Below are positions 55,013 to 63,297 of a stretch of 64,000 nucleotides of DNA, in pieces. A program made the position numbers and the translations under genes. Numbering within the stretch: the stretch's first letter is position 1; the number at the start of each line of letters is the position of its first letter. Below the pieces are notes generated by a model that saw only the letters and a program-made list of their open reading frames with translations, searched no databases and was not told where the DNA came from. The stretch comes from CAMCXE01 sp046347475 (lineage in GTDB: Bacteria > Pseudomonadota > Gammaproteobacteria > Pseudomonadales > Cellvibrionaceae), in assembly GCA_046347475.1 (NCBI GenBank), contig JAXMGD010000002.1, forward strand, positions 372,001-436,000, given 5' to 3'.

Positions 55013-56851
55013 ATGAGCGAAAATCAACAATCGCGAATCAGAGACTTGATCAATCGTGGCCGTGAACAAGGTTACTTAACCTACGGCGACGTTAACGACC
55101 ACCTGCCCGAAGATATCTCCGACCCGGATCAGGTTGAAGATATTATTCAAATGATCAACGACATGGGCATCCGCGTCTACGAGACCGCACCGGATGCCGA
55201 TGAGCTCTTGATGCAAGACACCGAGAGCAACACCGACGAAATCGCCGCCGCTGAAGCTGCGGCCGCATTAGCTGCGGTGGAGACCGAAGTAGGCCGCACC
55301 ACCGACCCAGTGCGCATGTACATGCGTGAAATGGGCACCGTGGAGCTGCTCACCCGCGAAGGCGAAATCGCCATCGCCAAACGCATTGAAGAAGGCCTGC
55401 GCGAATTAATGCACGCCCTGGCCTACTGGCCGGAAACCACCGAGCGTCTGATCGCCGAATATGACCTCATCGAAAAAGGCGAGCGCCGTTTAACCGATGT
55501 GATCGCCGGCTGGTTAGATCCAGTCGAAACCATCGCTCCAGAACCTGTTGCCGATTTGCCGCCCATGGCCGAAAAAGTTGTCGGCGAATTGGAGGAAGAA
55601 GAAGAAAGTGTTGCAGAAGAAGAGGAAGAAGCCGATACAGGCATCGACCCGGCCTACGCGAAAGAGCGCTTTGACGGTCTGCGTGCACAGCTTGAAAAAA
55701 CCAATGCTGCCATCAGCAAACACGGCCGTCAGAGCAAAGCTGCCGGTAAAGAATTGGATGCACTCGGGGAGGTATTTAAATTTTTCAAACTGCCACCCCG
55801 TCAATTCGATCCAATTTACAACGCTGCCCGCGATGTACTGAACGAGGTTCGCGCCCACGAGCGCGACATCATGATGCAATGTGTGCGGTACGGCAAAATG
55901 CCCCGCAAAAACTTTATTAAAGAGTTTCCTGGCAACGAAACTAATATCGAGTGGATTGCCAATGCCACTAAAAAGAAAAAAGACTACACGGATGCGCTGC
56001 GCGGTGTAGCTGAAACCGTCATTGCTTCGCAAAACAAATTAAAAGAAATTGAAGAAACCACCGGCCTAGATCTTTCAACCATTAAGGAAATCAACCGCCG
56101 CATGTCCATCGGCGAAGCCCGCGCCCGCCGCGCCAAAAAAGAAATGGTGGAAGCCAACCTGCGTTTGGTTATTTCGATTGCGAAAAAATATACCAACCGC
56201 GGCCTGCAATTTTTGGATTTAATTCAAGAAGGCAACATCGGCTTGATGAAAGCGGTAGATAAATTTGAATACCGCCGCGGTTATAAATTTTCCACCTACG
56301 CCACCTGGTGGATTCGCCAAGCAATTACCCGCTCTATCGCCGACCAAGCGCGGACCATTCGTATTCCCGTGCACATGATTGAGACCATCAACAAACTCAA
56401 TCGCATTTCCCGCCAGATGTTGCAGGAGATGGGCCGCGAGCCCACACCGGAAGAATTAGGCGTGCGCATGGAAATGCCGGAAGATAAGGTACGTAAAGTT
56501 CTGAAAATCGCCAAAGAGCCCATCTCCATGGAAACCCCCATCGGCGATGATGAAGACTCTCACCTAGGCGATTTTATCGAAGACGTATCCATAGTCTCCC
56601 CTATTGAATCGGCGACGACTCAAGGCTTGATGGAAGCAACTAAAGCGGTATTGGCCGGTTTAACTGCACGAGAAGCCAAGGTGCTGCGTATGCGTTTTGG
56701 TATCGATATGAATACCGACCACACGCTTGAAGAAGTGGGCAAACAATTTGATGTAACGCGCGAGCGTATCCGTCAAATCGAAGCCAAGGCCCTGCGCAAA
56801 CTGCGCCACCCTTCCCGCTCCGATCATTTGCGTGGCTTTTTGGACGATTAA
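55013..56851 (+). CDS. rpoD: RNA polymerase sigma factor sigma-70 (RpoD)
   Basis: Housekeeping sigma factor. 612 residues. Region 1.1 at the start (SRIRDLINRGREQGYLTYGD), 1.2 (DPVRMYMREMGTVELLTREG), the non-conserved insert with the acidic run ELEEEEESVAEEEEEAD, region 2 (LRLVISIAKKYTNRGLQFLD, YATWWIRQAITRSIADQART), region 3, and region 4.2 (LEEVGKQFDVTRERIRQIEA). The frame extends 24 codons upstream but the family starts at 55013. 157 bp after dnaG, probably with an extra promoter there (TTATACTT near 54960). Confidence 0.99.
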   Translation: MSENQQSRIRDLINRGREQGYLTYGDVNDHLPEDISDPDQVEDIIQMINDMGIRVYETAPDADELLMQDTESNTDEIAAAEAAAALAAVETEVGRTTDPVRMYMREMGTVELLTREGEIAIAKRIEEGLRELMHALAYWPETTERLIAEYDLIEKGERRLTDVIAGWLDPVETIAPEPVADLPPMAEKVVGELEEEEESVAEEEEEADTGIDPAYAKERFDGLRAQLEKTNAAISKHGRQSKAAGKELDALGEVFKFFKLPPRQFDPIYNAARDVLNEVRAHERDIMMQCVRYGKMPRKNFIKEFPGNETNIEWIANATKKKKDYTDALRGVAETVIASQNKLKEIEETTGLDLSTIKEINRRMSIGEARARRAKKEMVEANLRLVISIAKKYTNRGLQFLDLIQEGNIGLMKAVDKFEYRRGYKFSTYATWWIRQAITRSIADQARTIRIPVHMIETINKLNRISRQMLQEMGREPTPEELGVRMEMPEDKVRKVLKIAKEPISMETPIGDDEDSHLGDFIEDVSIVSPIESATTQGLMEATKAVLAGLTAREAKVLRMRFGIDMNTDHTLEEVGKQFDVTRERIRQIEAKALRKLRHPSRSDHLRGFLDD

Positions 56852-56864
56852 TAGCGCGCAAGGC

Positions 56865-56899
56865 TAGCCATGCACGGGGGCGCAGATTATAATGCGCCC
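56865..56899 (+). promoter_or_regulatory. Probable promoter of the CAU tRNA
   Basis: TATAAT at 56888-56893 with a TAGCCA -35-like hexamer 17 bp upstream and a GC-rich discriminator GCGCCC right after the -10. The GC discriminator is typical of stringently controlled stable-RNA promoters. The tRNA begins 36 bp after the -10. Confidence 0.6.
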
Positions 56900-56907
56900 T
56901 CTTTTTT
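56876..56907 (+). terminator. Terminator of rpoD overlapping the tRNA promoter
   Basis: GGGGGCGCA pairs with TGCGCCCTC around loop GATTATAA, then TTTTTT. The loop contains most of a perfect TATAAT (56888-56893) followed by the GC-rich GCGCCC. Confidence 0.88.
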
Positions 56908-56929
56908 AGACTGTAATTAACGTCTTAAA

Positions 56930-57006
56930 GGGCCTATAGCTCAGTTGGTTAGAGCGTCCGACTCATAATCGGCAGGTCCCAGGTTCAAGTCCTGGTGGGC
57001 CCACCA
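56930..57006 (+). tRNA. tRNA with CAU anticodon, probably tRNA-Ile2
   Basis: 77-nt cloverleaf with encoded CCA. Acceptor stem GGGCCTA pairs with TGGGCCC; D-loop AGCTCAGTTGGTTAGAGC; anticodon CAT at 56964-56966 in loop CTCATAA; T-arm GGTTCAAGTCC. CAU can be elongator Met or lysidine-modified Ile2. The T-arm and acceptor look closer to the Ile2 species that accompanies rpoD in Pseudomonas than to elongator Met, but this is from memory. Confidence 0.96.
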
Positions 57007-57011
57007 AAAAC

Positions 57012-57044
57012 AAAAAGCCTAACCCCAAAGGGTTAGGCTTTTTT
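57012..57044 (+). terminator. Terminator of tRNA gene
   Basis: AAAAAGCCTAACCC, loop CAAA, GGGTTAGGCTTTTTT. Follows the tRNA by 5 nt. Confidence 0.95.
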
Positions 57045-57108
57045 ATTGTCTTAATATTTTAAGTTTAAGACCTTAGCGCCATATGCCATTTTACAATTCC
57101 TTCAAGCA

Positions 57109-58485
57109 TCAACCTTGACGCGCATTTTCTCGCACTTGGGCCAAGGTGTAATCCACTAAAACGCGCCCATCACGGTACACGCTCACCAATTGATTTAGCT
57201 CGGCACTCGCCTCCTCTTTCCGCACAGTTTTAAATTGGCCATTTTCCTTAATTAAGGCTAAACGGCCTTTTTTAGAGCGTTTGCCTTGATCGGTAATGGG
57301 GTCCTTATAAACATCGCGCCACTGGCCGTTAATACAAATAGCTGAGGCCTTCATGGCGAATTTTTGTGTATCGCGATTTACCTTTTGCAATAACTCTCCG
57401 CCCATACCAAACGCCACATTATCCGCACTTAAACCGCGTTTTTGCATTTCCGCCAAAATAGCTTCAATGGAGGCAGCGCAAACGCCATCGCCTTGAATTA
57501 AGCGTACACAAGGCGGCAATACTTTGTAACCTTTACGGTTAGTGCTAAACCCAAATTTAGCCATTAAATGCTCAATTGCCTTGGGCACTATTTCCACAGG
57601 CTCGCCAGAGTCAGGGCGCACCACTAAGGTTCCGCCGGTAGATTCCACCTGAGTTTTTAATTCGACGCCCCAGATGTTATCAATCGCATTCCAAATATCG
57701 TAAGAATCACTTACCACTGCGACTAATTTATTTTTACCGCCAAATTCTTTGAGCATATTTGCGTAGGCGGCAGTTTCGCCCTCACGCCCCCAACTGGTAA
57801 TCGTACTGTGTTCAGCGGCGGGAATAGAAAACCCCGCCATAGGCTCTGCGTAGTAACGGCGTGCAGCCAAAATACCCGATAAACTATCGGTGCCCATAAA
57901 ATTTACCAAATGGGCCAATGCACCAATGGCCGTGGTTTCTTCTGAGCTGGCACCACGGGCGCCGAAATCATGTAATTTAAATGGCAAACCAGTGAGATCA
58001 TCCGCGGTTTCTGCTAAATAACGCTCAATAATAGTCCGGCAGTTTTTAGAAACTGTTGCCACAGTGGTGGGATACCAAATAGCGCGCAATAATGCCGTTT
58101 CAATATAACTGGTCAACCAAGCACAGGTGGGATCTGTATTAACCACTTGCACTAATACATTGCCCGTAGGCACCACACTTCCCTCTGCTACAGCTTCTAT
58201 ATGTAAGGGCAAAAAGCCGTTGTGTGCAGCAAGAATATGCATCCAACCGGGGCGATTAAAAGGTACGCCGTGGGCACTGCAAACTTCTTCAGCCTCATCA
58301 ATATCGGCCAAGCTGATAGGCTTGGTTAAATACTGCTTTATAAATAATTGCAAACCAAAAAATACGGTTGCAGGGTACGCGCCGCCGCGTGATTCGATGT
58401 AACTTGAGACATATTCAGCCCCTTGTGGGTACTGAACAAAATGAGAGGTTTTGTATGAGTCGGTGTTTAAAATGAGGTTTTGCAT
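57109..58485 (-). CDS. nadV: Nicotinamide phosphoribosyltransferase
   Basis: Converts nicotinamide and PRPP to NMN, the first step of direct nicotinamide salvage. 458 residues, NAMPT/NadV family. NTDSYKTSHFVQYP at the start, IESRGG, HIEAVAEGSVVPTGNVLVQV, the active-site LHDFGARGASSEET (about 170), RPDSGEP (about 290) and FGMGGELLQKVNRD (about 370). Third gene of the operon-like run nadM, ADP-ribosylglycohydrolase, nadV, but with its own 158-bp leader containing two copies of an inverted repeat, so probably a separately repressed promoter. Confidence 0.97.
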   Translation of the reverse strand: MQNLILNTDSYKTSHFVQYPQGAEYVSSYIESRGGAYPATVFFGLQLFIKQYLTKPISLADIDEAEEVCSAHGVPFNRPGWMHILAAHNGFLPLHIEAVAEGSVVPTGNVLVQVVNTDPTCAWLTSYIETALLRAIWYPTTVATVSKNCRTIIERYLAETADDLTGLPFKLHDFGARGASSEETTAIGALAHLVNFMGTDSLSGILAARRYYAEPMAGFSIPAAEHSTITSWGREGETAAYANMLKEFGGKNKLVAVVSDSYDIWNAIDNIWGVELKTQVESTGGTLVVRPDSGEPVEIVPKAIEHLMAKFGFSTNRKGYKVLPPCVRLIQGDGVCAASIEAILAEMQKRGLSADNVAFGMGGELLQKVNRDTQKFAMKASAICINGQWRDVYKDPITDQGKRSKKGRLALIKENGQFKTVRKEEASAELNQLVSVYRDGRVLVDYTLAQVRENARQG

Positions 58486-58578
58486 AAGCGGTATCCTTTT
58501 AAAAAATGAATTAACACTGGTCTATCCGGTGCTGTGAGCTGTTTTGCCATGGAACAGTTCCTGCCCCATGGCTATATG

Positions 58579-58627
58579 GTGGCAAATAGCCACTATTGCG
58601 TCAAGCTTAAAGGTGGCTTTGTGCCAC
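58579..58627. promoter_or_regulatory. Two candidate NrtR operators before nadV
   Basis: GTGGC-AAATA-GCCAC at 58579-58593 and GTGGC-TTTGT-GCCAC at 58613-58627; both are followed by TATT or TATTA on the right. Centre-to-centre spacing is 34 bp, close to three helical turns. A weaker match TTGGC-CAAAA-GCCAC lies in the nadM/nrtR divergent region. Assignment to NrtR is inference from co-location. Confidence 0.6.
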
Positions 58628-58643
58628 TATTAACTATGGGTTT

Positions 58644-59534
58644 TTAGCCCTGCAAGAGATCTTGCGCCAACTGCCGAATCATGGGTTCGGCATGTAACTG
58701 CTCGCGCCAATGCAATGGGATGGCCTCGTAGCCATAAAACGCGCCCGCCAACTGACCGCATATTGCCGCCGTAGTATCCGCATCGTTACCGAGATTAGCT
58801 GCCAACAAAATAGCCTCTTGAAAACTCTGCCCTTGATAAAAACACCACAAAGCCGATTCGAGGCTTTCAATAACATAGCCGCTACCTGTGAGCTGTGTGT
58901 AGGGCTTGTGGATATAATCGCCAGCCACAATAGCTGCGAGTTTTGGAGTGGACGCTTGATAGGCCGTTGCCAAAATCTGCTCTTTAGACTCTGCATTTAA
59001 TGCAGCCACCAAAAGAGTCGCAAAATATCGGCAGCTATCAATACACTCTGCCGAGGCGTGAGTGGTTTGCGAACTCAGCGCTGCATAATGCAATAACTCA
59101 TCCGCTGCATAGCCATAAAATAACGCCACCGGGGCAAGACGCATTAAGGAGCCATTGCCCGATGAGCGCTCATCGGTTGAACCACTTAAAGGATTGCCAC
59201 TGGATAAATAACGATTTAATGCGGCGGCGACTGTAATACCAATATCAAAACAGACACCGTTACTGCTCATATACCCATACTGGTACCAATTGCAGTAGCG
59301 GTTCATTTGATCCACCGCATCAAAGCCTTTTTTAAATACCAGACTGTGGGCGAGACACAACGCCATGGAGGTATCGTCTGTCCACTGGCCAGGCACTAAA
59401 TTAAATGGCCCACCACCCACCATATCCGTTATGGGTTCAAAGCTGCCGCGCTGTTTAAATTCTAACGTAGTGCCTACGGCATCACCGCAGGCTAGCCCTA
59501 CTAAGCATCCCTGCGCCCTGTCCAATATACTCAT
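58644..59534 (-). CDS. ADP-ribosylglycohydrolase family protein
   Basis: 296 residues, DraG/ARH-like. Two-metal site residues are seen in LACGDAVGTTLEF, QWTDDTSMALCLAHSL (about 52-67), SGNGSLMRLAPVALFYG (about 125) and LGNDADTTAAICGQLAGAFYG (about 248-268). The family removes ADP-ribose from arginine or other sites, or hydrolyses related compounds. Placed between nadM-nudix and nadV, it likely returns ADP-ribose to the salvage route; its exact substrate is unknown. Confidence 0.93.
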   Translation of the reverse strand: MSILDRAQGCLVGLACGDAVGTTLEFKQRGSFEPITDMVGGGPFNLVPGQWTDDTSMALCLAHSLVFKKGFDAVDQMNRYCNWYQYGYMSSNGVCFDIGITVAAALNRYLSSGNPLSGSTDERSSGNGSLMRLAPVALFYGYAADELLHYAALSSQTTHASAECIDSCRYFATLLVAALNAESKEQILATAYQASTPKLAAIVAGDYIHKPYTQLTGSGYVIESLESALWCFYQGQSFQEAILLAANLGNDADTTAAICGQLAGAFYGYEAIPLHWREQLHAEPMIRQLAQDLLQG

Positions 59535-59605
59535 CGCACTATCTCCTCAATATAATTCCATAGGTAGGCTGAAAAATGTCTGCATTTAGATTTTTTGCAC
59601 TCACA

Positions 59606-60664
59606 CTAGGTGTTGCCCAGCATATCCATAACAATAAAATAATGGTCCTCAAACATCATCTGCGGGTCCAATTCACTTAAGGGCACCCAGCGGGCAACTT
59701 TTGCATCATCACTGCCTTTTACTTTGGGCAACTCAGCACTGGGCTCCAATTCGATATAAAACCCGTGGGTTAAAGTGCGGCCGCGGGCTGAACGGTAGGG
59801 ATCGTCGTACACACTTTGGCGTTTTATTGATCCTTTTAATATCGGGCCTGGCACTTTTATTTTGGTTTCTTCGCGCAATTCGCGAATACAAGCATCTAAT
59901 AAACGCTCGCCCGGATCTAAGAAACCGCCCGGCAATGCCCACAAGCCTTTACCTGGGCTGGCTTTGCGCTGAATTAATAACACATGGCCCGATTGCACCA
60001 GTACGCTATCAACGGTTACAAACGTGGGCGCATAGGGCGCGGTACTCCAGGCCTGCTGATATTTTTTAACAAACAAAATTTCATCGCGCACCTGAGCAAA
60101 ACCGTCATTGTGAAGTGCGAACTGGCTTAAATAATTGCCGACTGCTGCGGGTATGATTTCTTGGCCAACCCAATTTGCAACAATCTGCTGGGCATCCCCC
60201 ATAAAATATTCATTGCGCAGGGGTGTTGCGCTGATTGCACGGTGATTCTCCACACCCAGGCTATGCCACTGCGGAAACAGATTTAAATAAAAACCCGTTT
60301 GATCTTTTTTATGGCCAATTAAGGCAATATTTGCCGGGCGGTGCGGGCTGCTGTAATGGGCAGTGACCAAACCATTCACGCTGGTTTGTACATTGCGCAC
60401 CCACAGCTCATCGTTATAGGGCACATCCATCAGAGGTAAACACAGCAGGCGGGCGTTTTCCTCGTCGGTTAAACATGCGCGTACCATTTCCTCGCGCTCT
60501 TGATGGCTCCAGGGGTTGCGCGTATTGCGCGGCTGCCAGGCGGAGCCGATTAATACAATGAGTTTGTCCGCGCATTTTAGGCCCTCCTGCACCACTTTTA
60601 AGTGGCCCGCATGAAATGGCTGAAAGCGGCCGATAAATACGGCGAAATCAAAATGTTTATGCAT
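59606..60664 (-). CDS. nadM: Bifunctional NMN adenylyltransferase / Nudix hydrolase
   Basis: 352 residues. N-terminal nucleotidyltransferase (about 1-180) with FIGRFQPFHAGHLKVVQEGL and late SATPLRNEYF, joining NMN and ATP to NAD. C-terminal Nudix domain (about 200-345) with GGFLDPGERLLDACIRELRE, an essentially intact Nudix box that in this fusion hydrolyses ADP-ribose. Start at 60664 chosen for AAGGAG 7 nt upstream; TTG at 60718 is less likely. Divergent from nrtR; completes the pathway with NadV. Confidence 0.96.
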   Translation of the reverse strand: MHKHFDFAVFIGRFQPFHAGHLKVVQEGLKCADKLIVLIGSAWQPRNTRNPWSHQEREEMVRACLTDEENARLLCLPLMDVPYNDELWVRNVQTSVNGLVTAHYSSPHRPANIALIGHKKDQTGFYLNLFPQWHSLGVENHRAISATPLRNEYFMGDAQQIVANWVGQEIIPAAVGNYLSQFALHNDGFAQVRDEILFVKKYQQAWSTAPYAPTFVTVDSVLVQSGHVLLIQRKASPGKGLWALPGGFLDPGERLLDACIRELREETKIKVPGPILKGSIKRQSVYDDPYRSARGRTLTHGFYIELEPSAELPKVKGSDDAKVARWVPLSELDPQMMFEDHYFIVMDMLGNT

Positions 60665-60736
60665 GGCAATACTCCTTGCTTTAGTGTGAAAAATACAGAC
60701 AACCACAAATACAGACAACCGCAGCAGGCTTTAAAT

Positions 60737-60758
60737 AAAGCAGCTCTAAAGCTGCTTT
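60737..60758. repeat. Hairpin in the nadM/nrtR divergent region
   Basis: AAAGCAGCT-CTAA-AGCTGCTTT, 9-bp perfect stem, 73 bp upstream of the nadM start. Next to it an AAATACAGACAACC direct repeat occurs twice (60688-60719). May be part of the regulatory region. Confidence 0.5.
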
Positions 60759-60812
60759 AAGAACCGCCCAACGAGCCGGGCAACTTGCTTTATCGATCGC
60801 GCGAAATTATTA

Positions 60813-60827
60813 TTGGCCAAAAGCCAC
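60813..60827. promoter_or_regulatory. Candidate NrtR operator, divergent region
   Basis: TTGGC-CAAAA-GCCAC, same half-site and 5-bp spacing as the two sites before nadV, with one mismatched pair. It lies 38 bp before the nrtR start and about 149 bp before the nadM start, so could serve autoregulation and nadM control. Confidence 0.5.
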
Positions 60828-60864
60828 TTAATTGGCAAGTCATTTTTATCCGCCTGGGGCCCCG

Positions 60865-61599
60865 ATGTTTCGCAGCGAAAAAGAATACCTCAAACACTAC
60901 AGCATCCATGATTATGACATTCCCCTCGTCAGCGTGGATGTGGCGATTTTTACGCTACTTGATGGCGCGCTGCATCTATTGCTGGTGGAGCGAAGTGAAT
61001 TTCCCCATAAAGGCCGCTGGGCTCTACCCGGTGGTTTTATCGATCAGAACACAGATAAAGACCTAACTGCGACGGCACAGCGCAGCCTGGTACACAAAAC
61101 CGGCGTGAAGGCACCCCATTTAGAGCAAGTAGTAACGCTCGGAAATAGCAGTCGCGATCCGCGCGGTTGGTCGGTAACGTCTTTGTATATGGCGCTGATT
61201 GCCTATGCACCCACGGCGCACCACATAGCATCCGTCGCCGATGCCCGCTGGTGGCCGATGGATTTAGCCCTAAAACAAAATCTCGCCTTTGATCATGGCG
61301 ATTTAATTCGCCAAGCCCGTGAGCGTTTGCGCGCGAAAGCCGCCTATACCGCGCTGCCCATGTACATTTTAAATGCCCCCTTCACGCTCACCCAATTACA
61401 ACACACCTATGAAGAATTAATGGGCACCCAATTAGAAAAAAAATCCTTTCGGCGCAAATTTCCCGTGGATGAATTATTGGAAGAAGTCGGCGAAGGGCTA
61501 CCGGAAGGTGGGCGCGGGCGAACTGCGGCGCTCTTTCGCCCTAAAAAAGGCGGCGCTGGGTTTACTTTTATGCGCTCATTTGGCAATGGCGAAGAATAG
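60865..61599 (+). CDS. nrtR: NrtR-type transcriptional regulator of NAD metabolism
   Basis: 244 residues. N-terminal Nudix-like domain (about 1-140: SVDVAIFTLLDGALHLLLVE, GRWALPGGFIDQNTDKDL) in which the catalytic REUxEE is replaced by RSLVHK, so it is a sensor and not an enzyme. C-terminal winged helix (about 160-230: FTLTQLQHTYEELMGTQLEK then SFRRKF). NrtR proteins repress NAD salvage genes and are released by ADP-ribose. Start chosen at ATG 60865; a TTG lies 11 codons upstream. Confidence 0.94.
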   Translation: MFRSEKEYLKHYSIHDYDIPLVSVDVAIFTLLDGALHLLLVERSEFPHKGRWALPGGFIDQNTDKDLTATAQRSLVHKTGVKAPHLEQVVTLGNSSRDPRGWSVTSLYMALIAYAPTAHHIASVADARWWPMDLALKQNLAFDHGDLIRQARERLRAKAAYTALPMYILNAPFTLTQLQHTYEELMGTQLEKKSFRRKFPVDELLEEVGEGLPEGGRGRTAALFRPKKGGAGFTFMRSFGNGEE

Positions 61600-61662
61600 C
61601 TCAGTAGAGCAGACACGCGGATAACAGCGAGTGGATCCTTAATTCCTACCTAACCCAGGATA

Positions 61663-61758
61663 AAGAATACATAGTATTTCAGACACGCCGTAAGTACTTC
61701 CCTGTAGGCTCATCAACAAGGTCTCTCTTTTTGACGGTCTGAAATACTACGTATTCTT
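61663..61758. repeat. 90-bp palindromic element, copy B
   Basis: Ends AAGAATACATAGTATTTCAG and CTGAAATACTACGTATTCTT, inverse with one or two mismatches. It is the inverted-orientation relative of the element at 49823-49913. The remainder of the 500-bp gap between nrtR and the cold-shock gene holds a CCTTGC...GCAAGG hairpin (62018-62041) and no gene. Confidence 0.8.
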
Positions 61759-62097
61759 AATTTCAGCTCAGCGAACAAGTCGCAAATTACGCGGGAGCCA
61801 CTGCCAAGATTAAAAGCACTGGTTTTCGACAGAGACCAGAGAGCCAACACTGCATAAAAGGCACAACTAAGCTTGCGATAAGTCCAGCTTGATGTATTAA
61901 AGTGCGAAGGGCGGAATTTTTTACGGATAATTAAACGAGGAGGACTAGGAGTATTGAATATTTTCTGAAATGAAAATTAGATAATGTGCAAGAAGGGAGT
62001 TGTGTGGAGGAGGAACACCTTGCACACGAGCGTGCGCAAGGCTTAATAAAATAGGTTTACAGGATTCTGCTCACCCGAACATTTTGAATCTTAAGGA

Positions 62098-62304
62098 TTA
62101 AACTGCGCGTACTTTATTAGCGCAGGGGCCTTTTTGGCCTTGGCCCACTTCAAACTCAACCAATTGGCCTTCATTCAAGGTAGCGTAACCACCGCCTGCC
62201 TGAATTTCAGAGTGATGAACAAACAAATCTTTGCTTCCATTCTCTGGAGTAATGAAACCAAAACCTTTGTCTGCATTAAACCATTTAACTGTGCCTTTAC
62301 TCAT
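62098..62304 (-). CDS. Cold-shock protein, CspA family
   Basis: 68 residues, one cold-shock domain binding single-stranded RNA/DNA. RNP1 KGFGFI and RNP2 DLFVHHSEI are intact; start MSKGTVKWFNADKGFGFITP is textbook. Single gene with a 519-bp upstream gap, compatible with a long regulatory leader. No Shine-Dalgarno of strength is seen before the ATG. Confidence 0.97.
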   Translation of the reverse strand: MSKGTVKWFNADKGFGFITPENGSKDLFVHHSEIQAGGGYATLNEGQLVEFEVGQGQKGPCANKVRAV

Positions 62305-62823
62305 ATACTGTCTACTTTATGGGTGAACTTAAAATGACCCTAGGGGTTATCACCATTGCCCGCAGGGTTTTAGGAAACATATGGCGCTGTATTAAGTGAA
62401 TTGTTTGCTCGGTAAATAAATTACCTGAACATCAATAAGCGACTGGGAGACAAGGAGTCTAAAACACCTATCCACTGGTTATTGATTTAACGCCAAGCCA
62501 AGGGATATAGCAAGGAATTAATTGTGCGCTGCCCTGGGCCAATTTGATTAATTAGAAATAAACGAAGCATTCAACAGGTGAAAATTCCAAGTGAATATTC
62601 GCACTGCCTCTCAGGGCATTATTAAATAGCTTTAGCTAGCAACAGCCAGCATGCGTACCCCGGGTGGCATTTTTTATAATCGAGCTTATATAGGTGCTAG
62701 GCTGAGCCTGATTACACATGCCCCCAAACGCGCTTCATTGGCGGCCACTAAAAAATATTAACGAGCCGCCATTTTTTGCGCACATCGCGAGTATTGGCTC
62801 GCAAAACAGGCTGTTGGGCTGAA
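62305..62823. other. Gene-free region upstream of the cold-shock gene
   Basis: About 520 bp. No ORF with support. The cold-shock promoter and a probable structured 5' leader should be here on the minus strand. No repeat family members recognised. Confidence 0.5.
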
Positions 62824-63219
62824 CTAGTCGATAAAACGCTCAGCCTGCGCCTCACTGGGCAACCAACACTGCGGGCGGCGTCCAAACCAGGCATAGCGAT
62901 GGCGCGCGATCAGATCGTAGGCCCAATTGCGAATACTGCGCGGCACTATCCGCGCAACCACCAAGAGTCGCCATGGCATACGCAGGCGGCGCGCAATACA
63001 TAGGGCTGCATCTGAGCGGACAAACAACTGATTGTGTTCGATAACAACAAATGTTTTGGCATCCAAAGGGTCCAGCCCGTACTTGCGCATGGTTTGCGCC
63101 CCGGTGGTGGACTGCAGCGAGGCAAAGCAATAATGGGGTGAGGCTTCATGCTTAAGCACAAACTGCACGCTCCGGGCGCACAGATTGCACATGCCGTCAA
63201 AAATAATTAGATCCGGCAT
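62824..63219 (-). CDS. DCC-family thiol-disulfide oxidoreductase-like protein
   Basis: 131 residues, DUF393. The N-terminal FDGMCNLCARSVQFVL contains the DGxCxxC motif (C11, C14) that gives the family its name; the C-terminal RHRYAWFGRRPQCWLP is also typical. Predicted thioredoxin-like redox role; substrate unknown. 78 bp downstream of ribA on the same strand. Confidence 0.93.
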   Translation of the reverse strand: MPDLIIFDGMCNLCARSVQFVLKHEASPHYCFASLQSTTGAQTMRKYGLDPLDAKTFVVIEHNQLFVRSDAALCIARRLRMPWRLLVVARIVPRSIRNWAYDLIARHRYAWFGRRPQCWLPSEAQAERFID

Positions 63220-63297
63220 GAAGGCTGTATTTTTAACCGCACAATCAACTGCCTCTTTCGGCCAATTAGCATTCGAATTAAACGTAAAGAAACAGAA

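Noticed and set aside
56930..57006. Elongator tRNA-Met
   Set aside because: CAU fits Met too, but acceptor and T-arm look closer to the Ile2 species next to rpoD; left as probable Ile2, not excluded.
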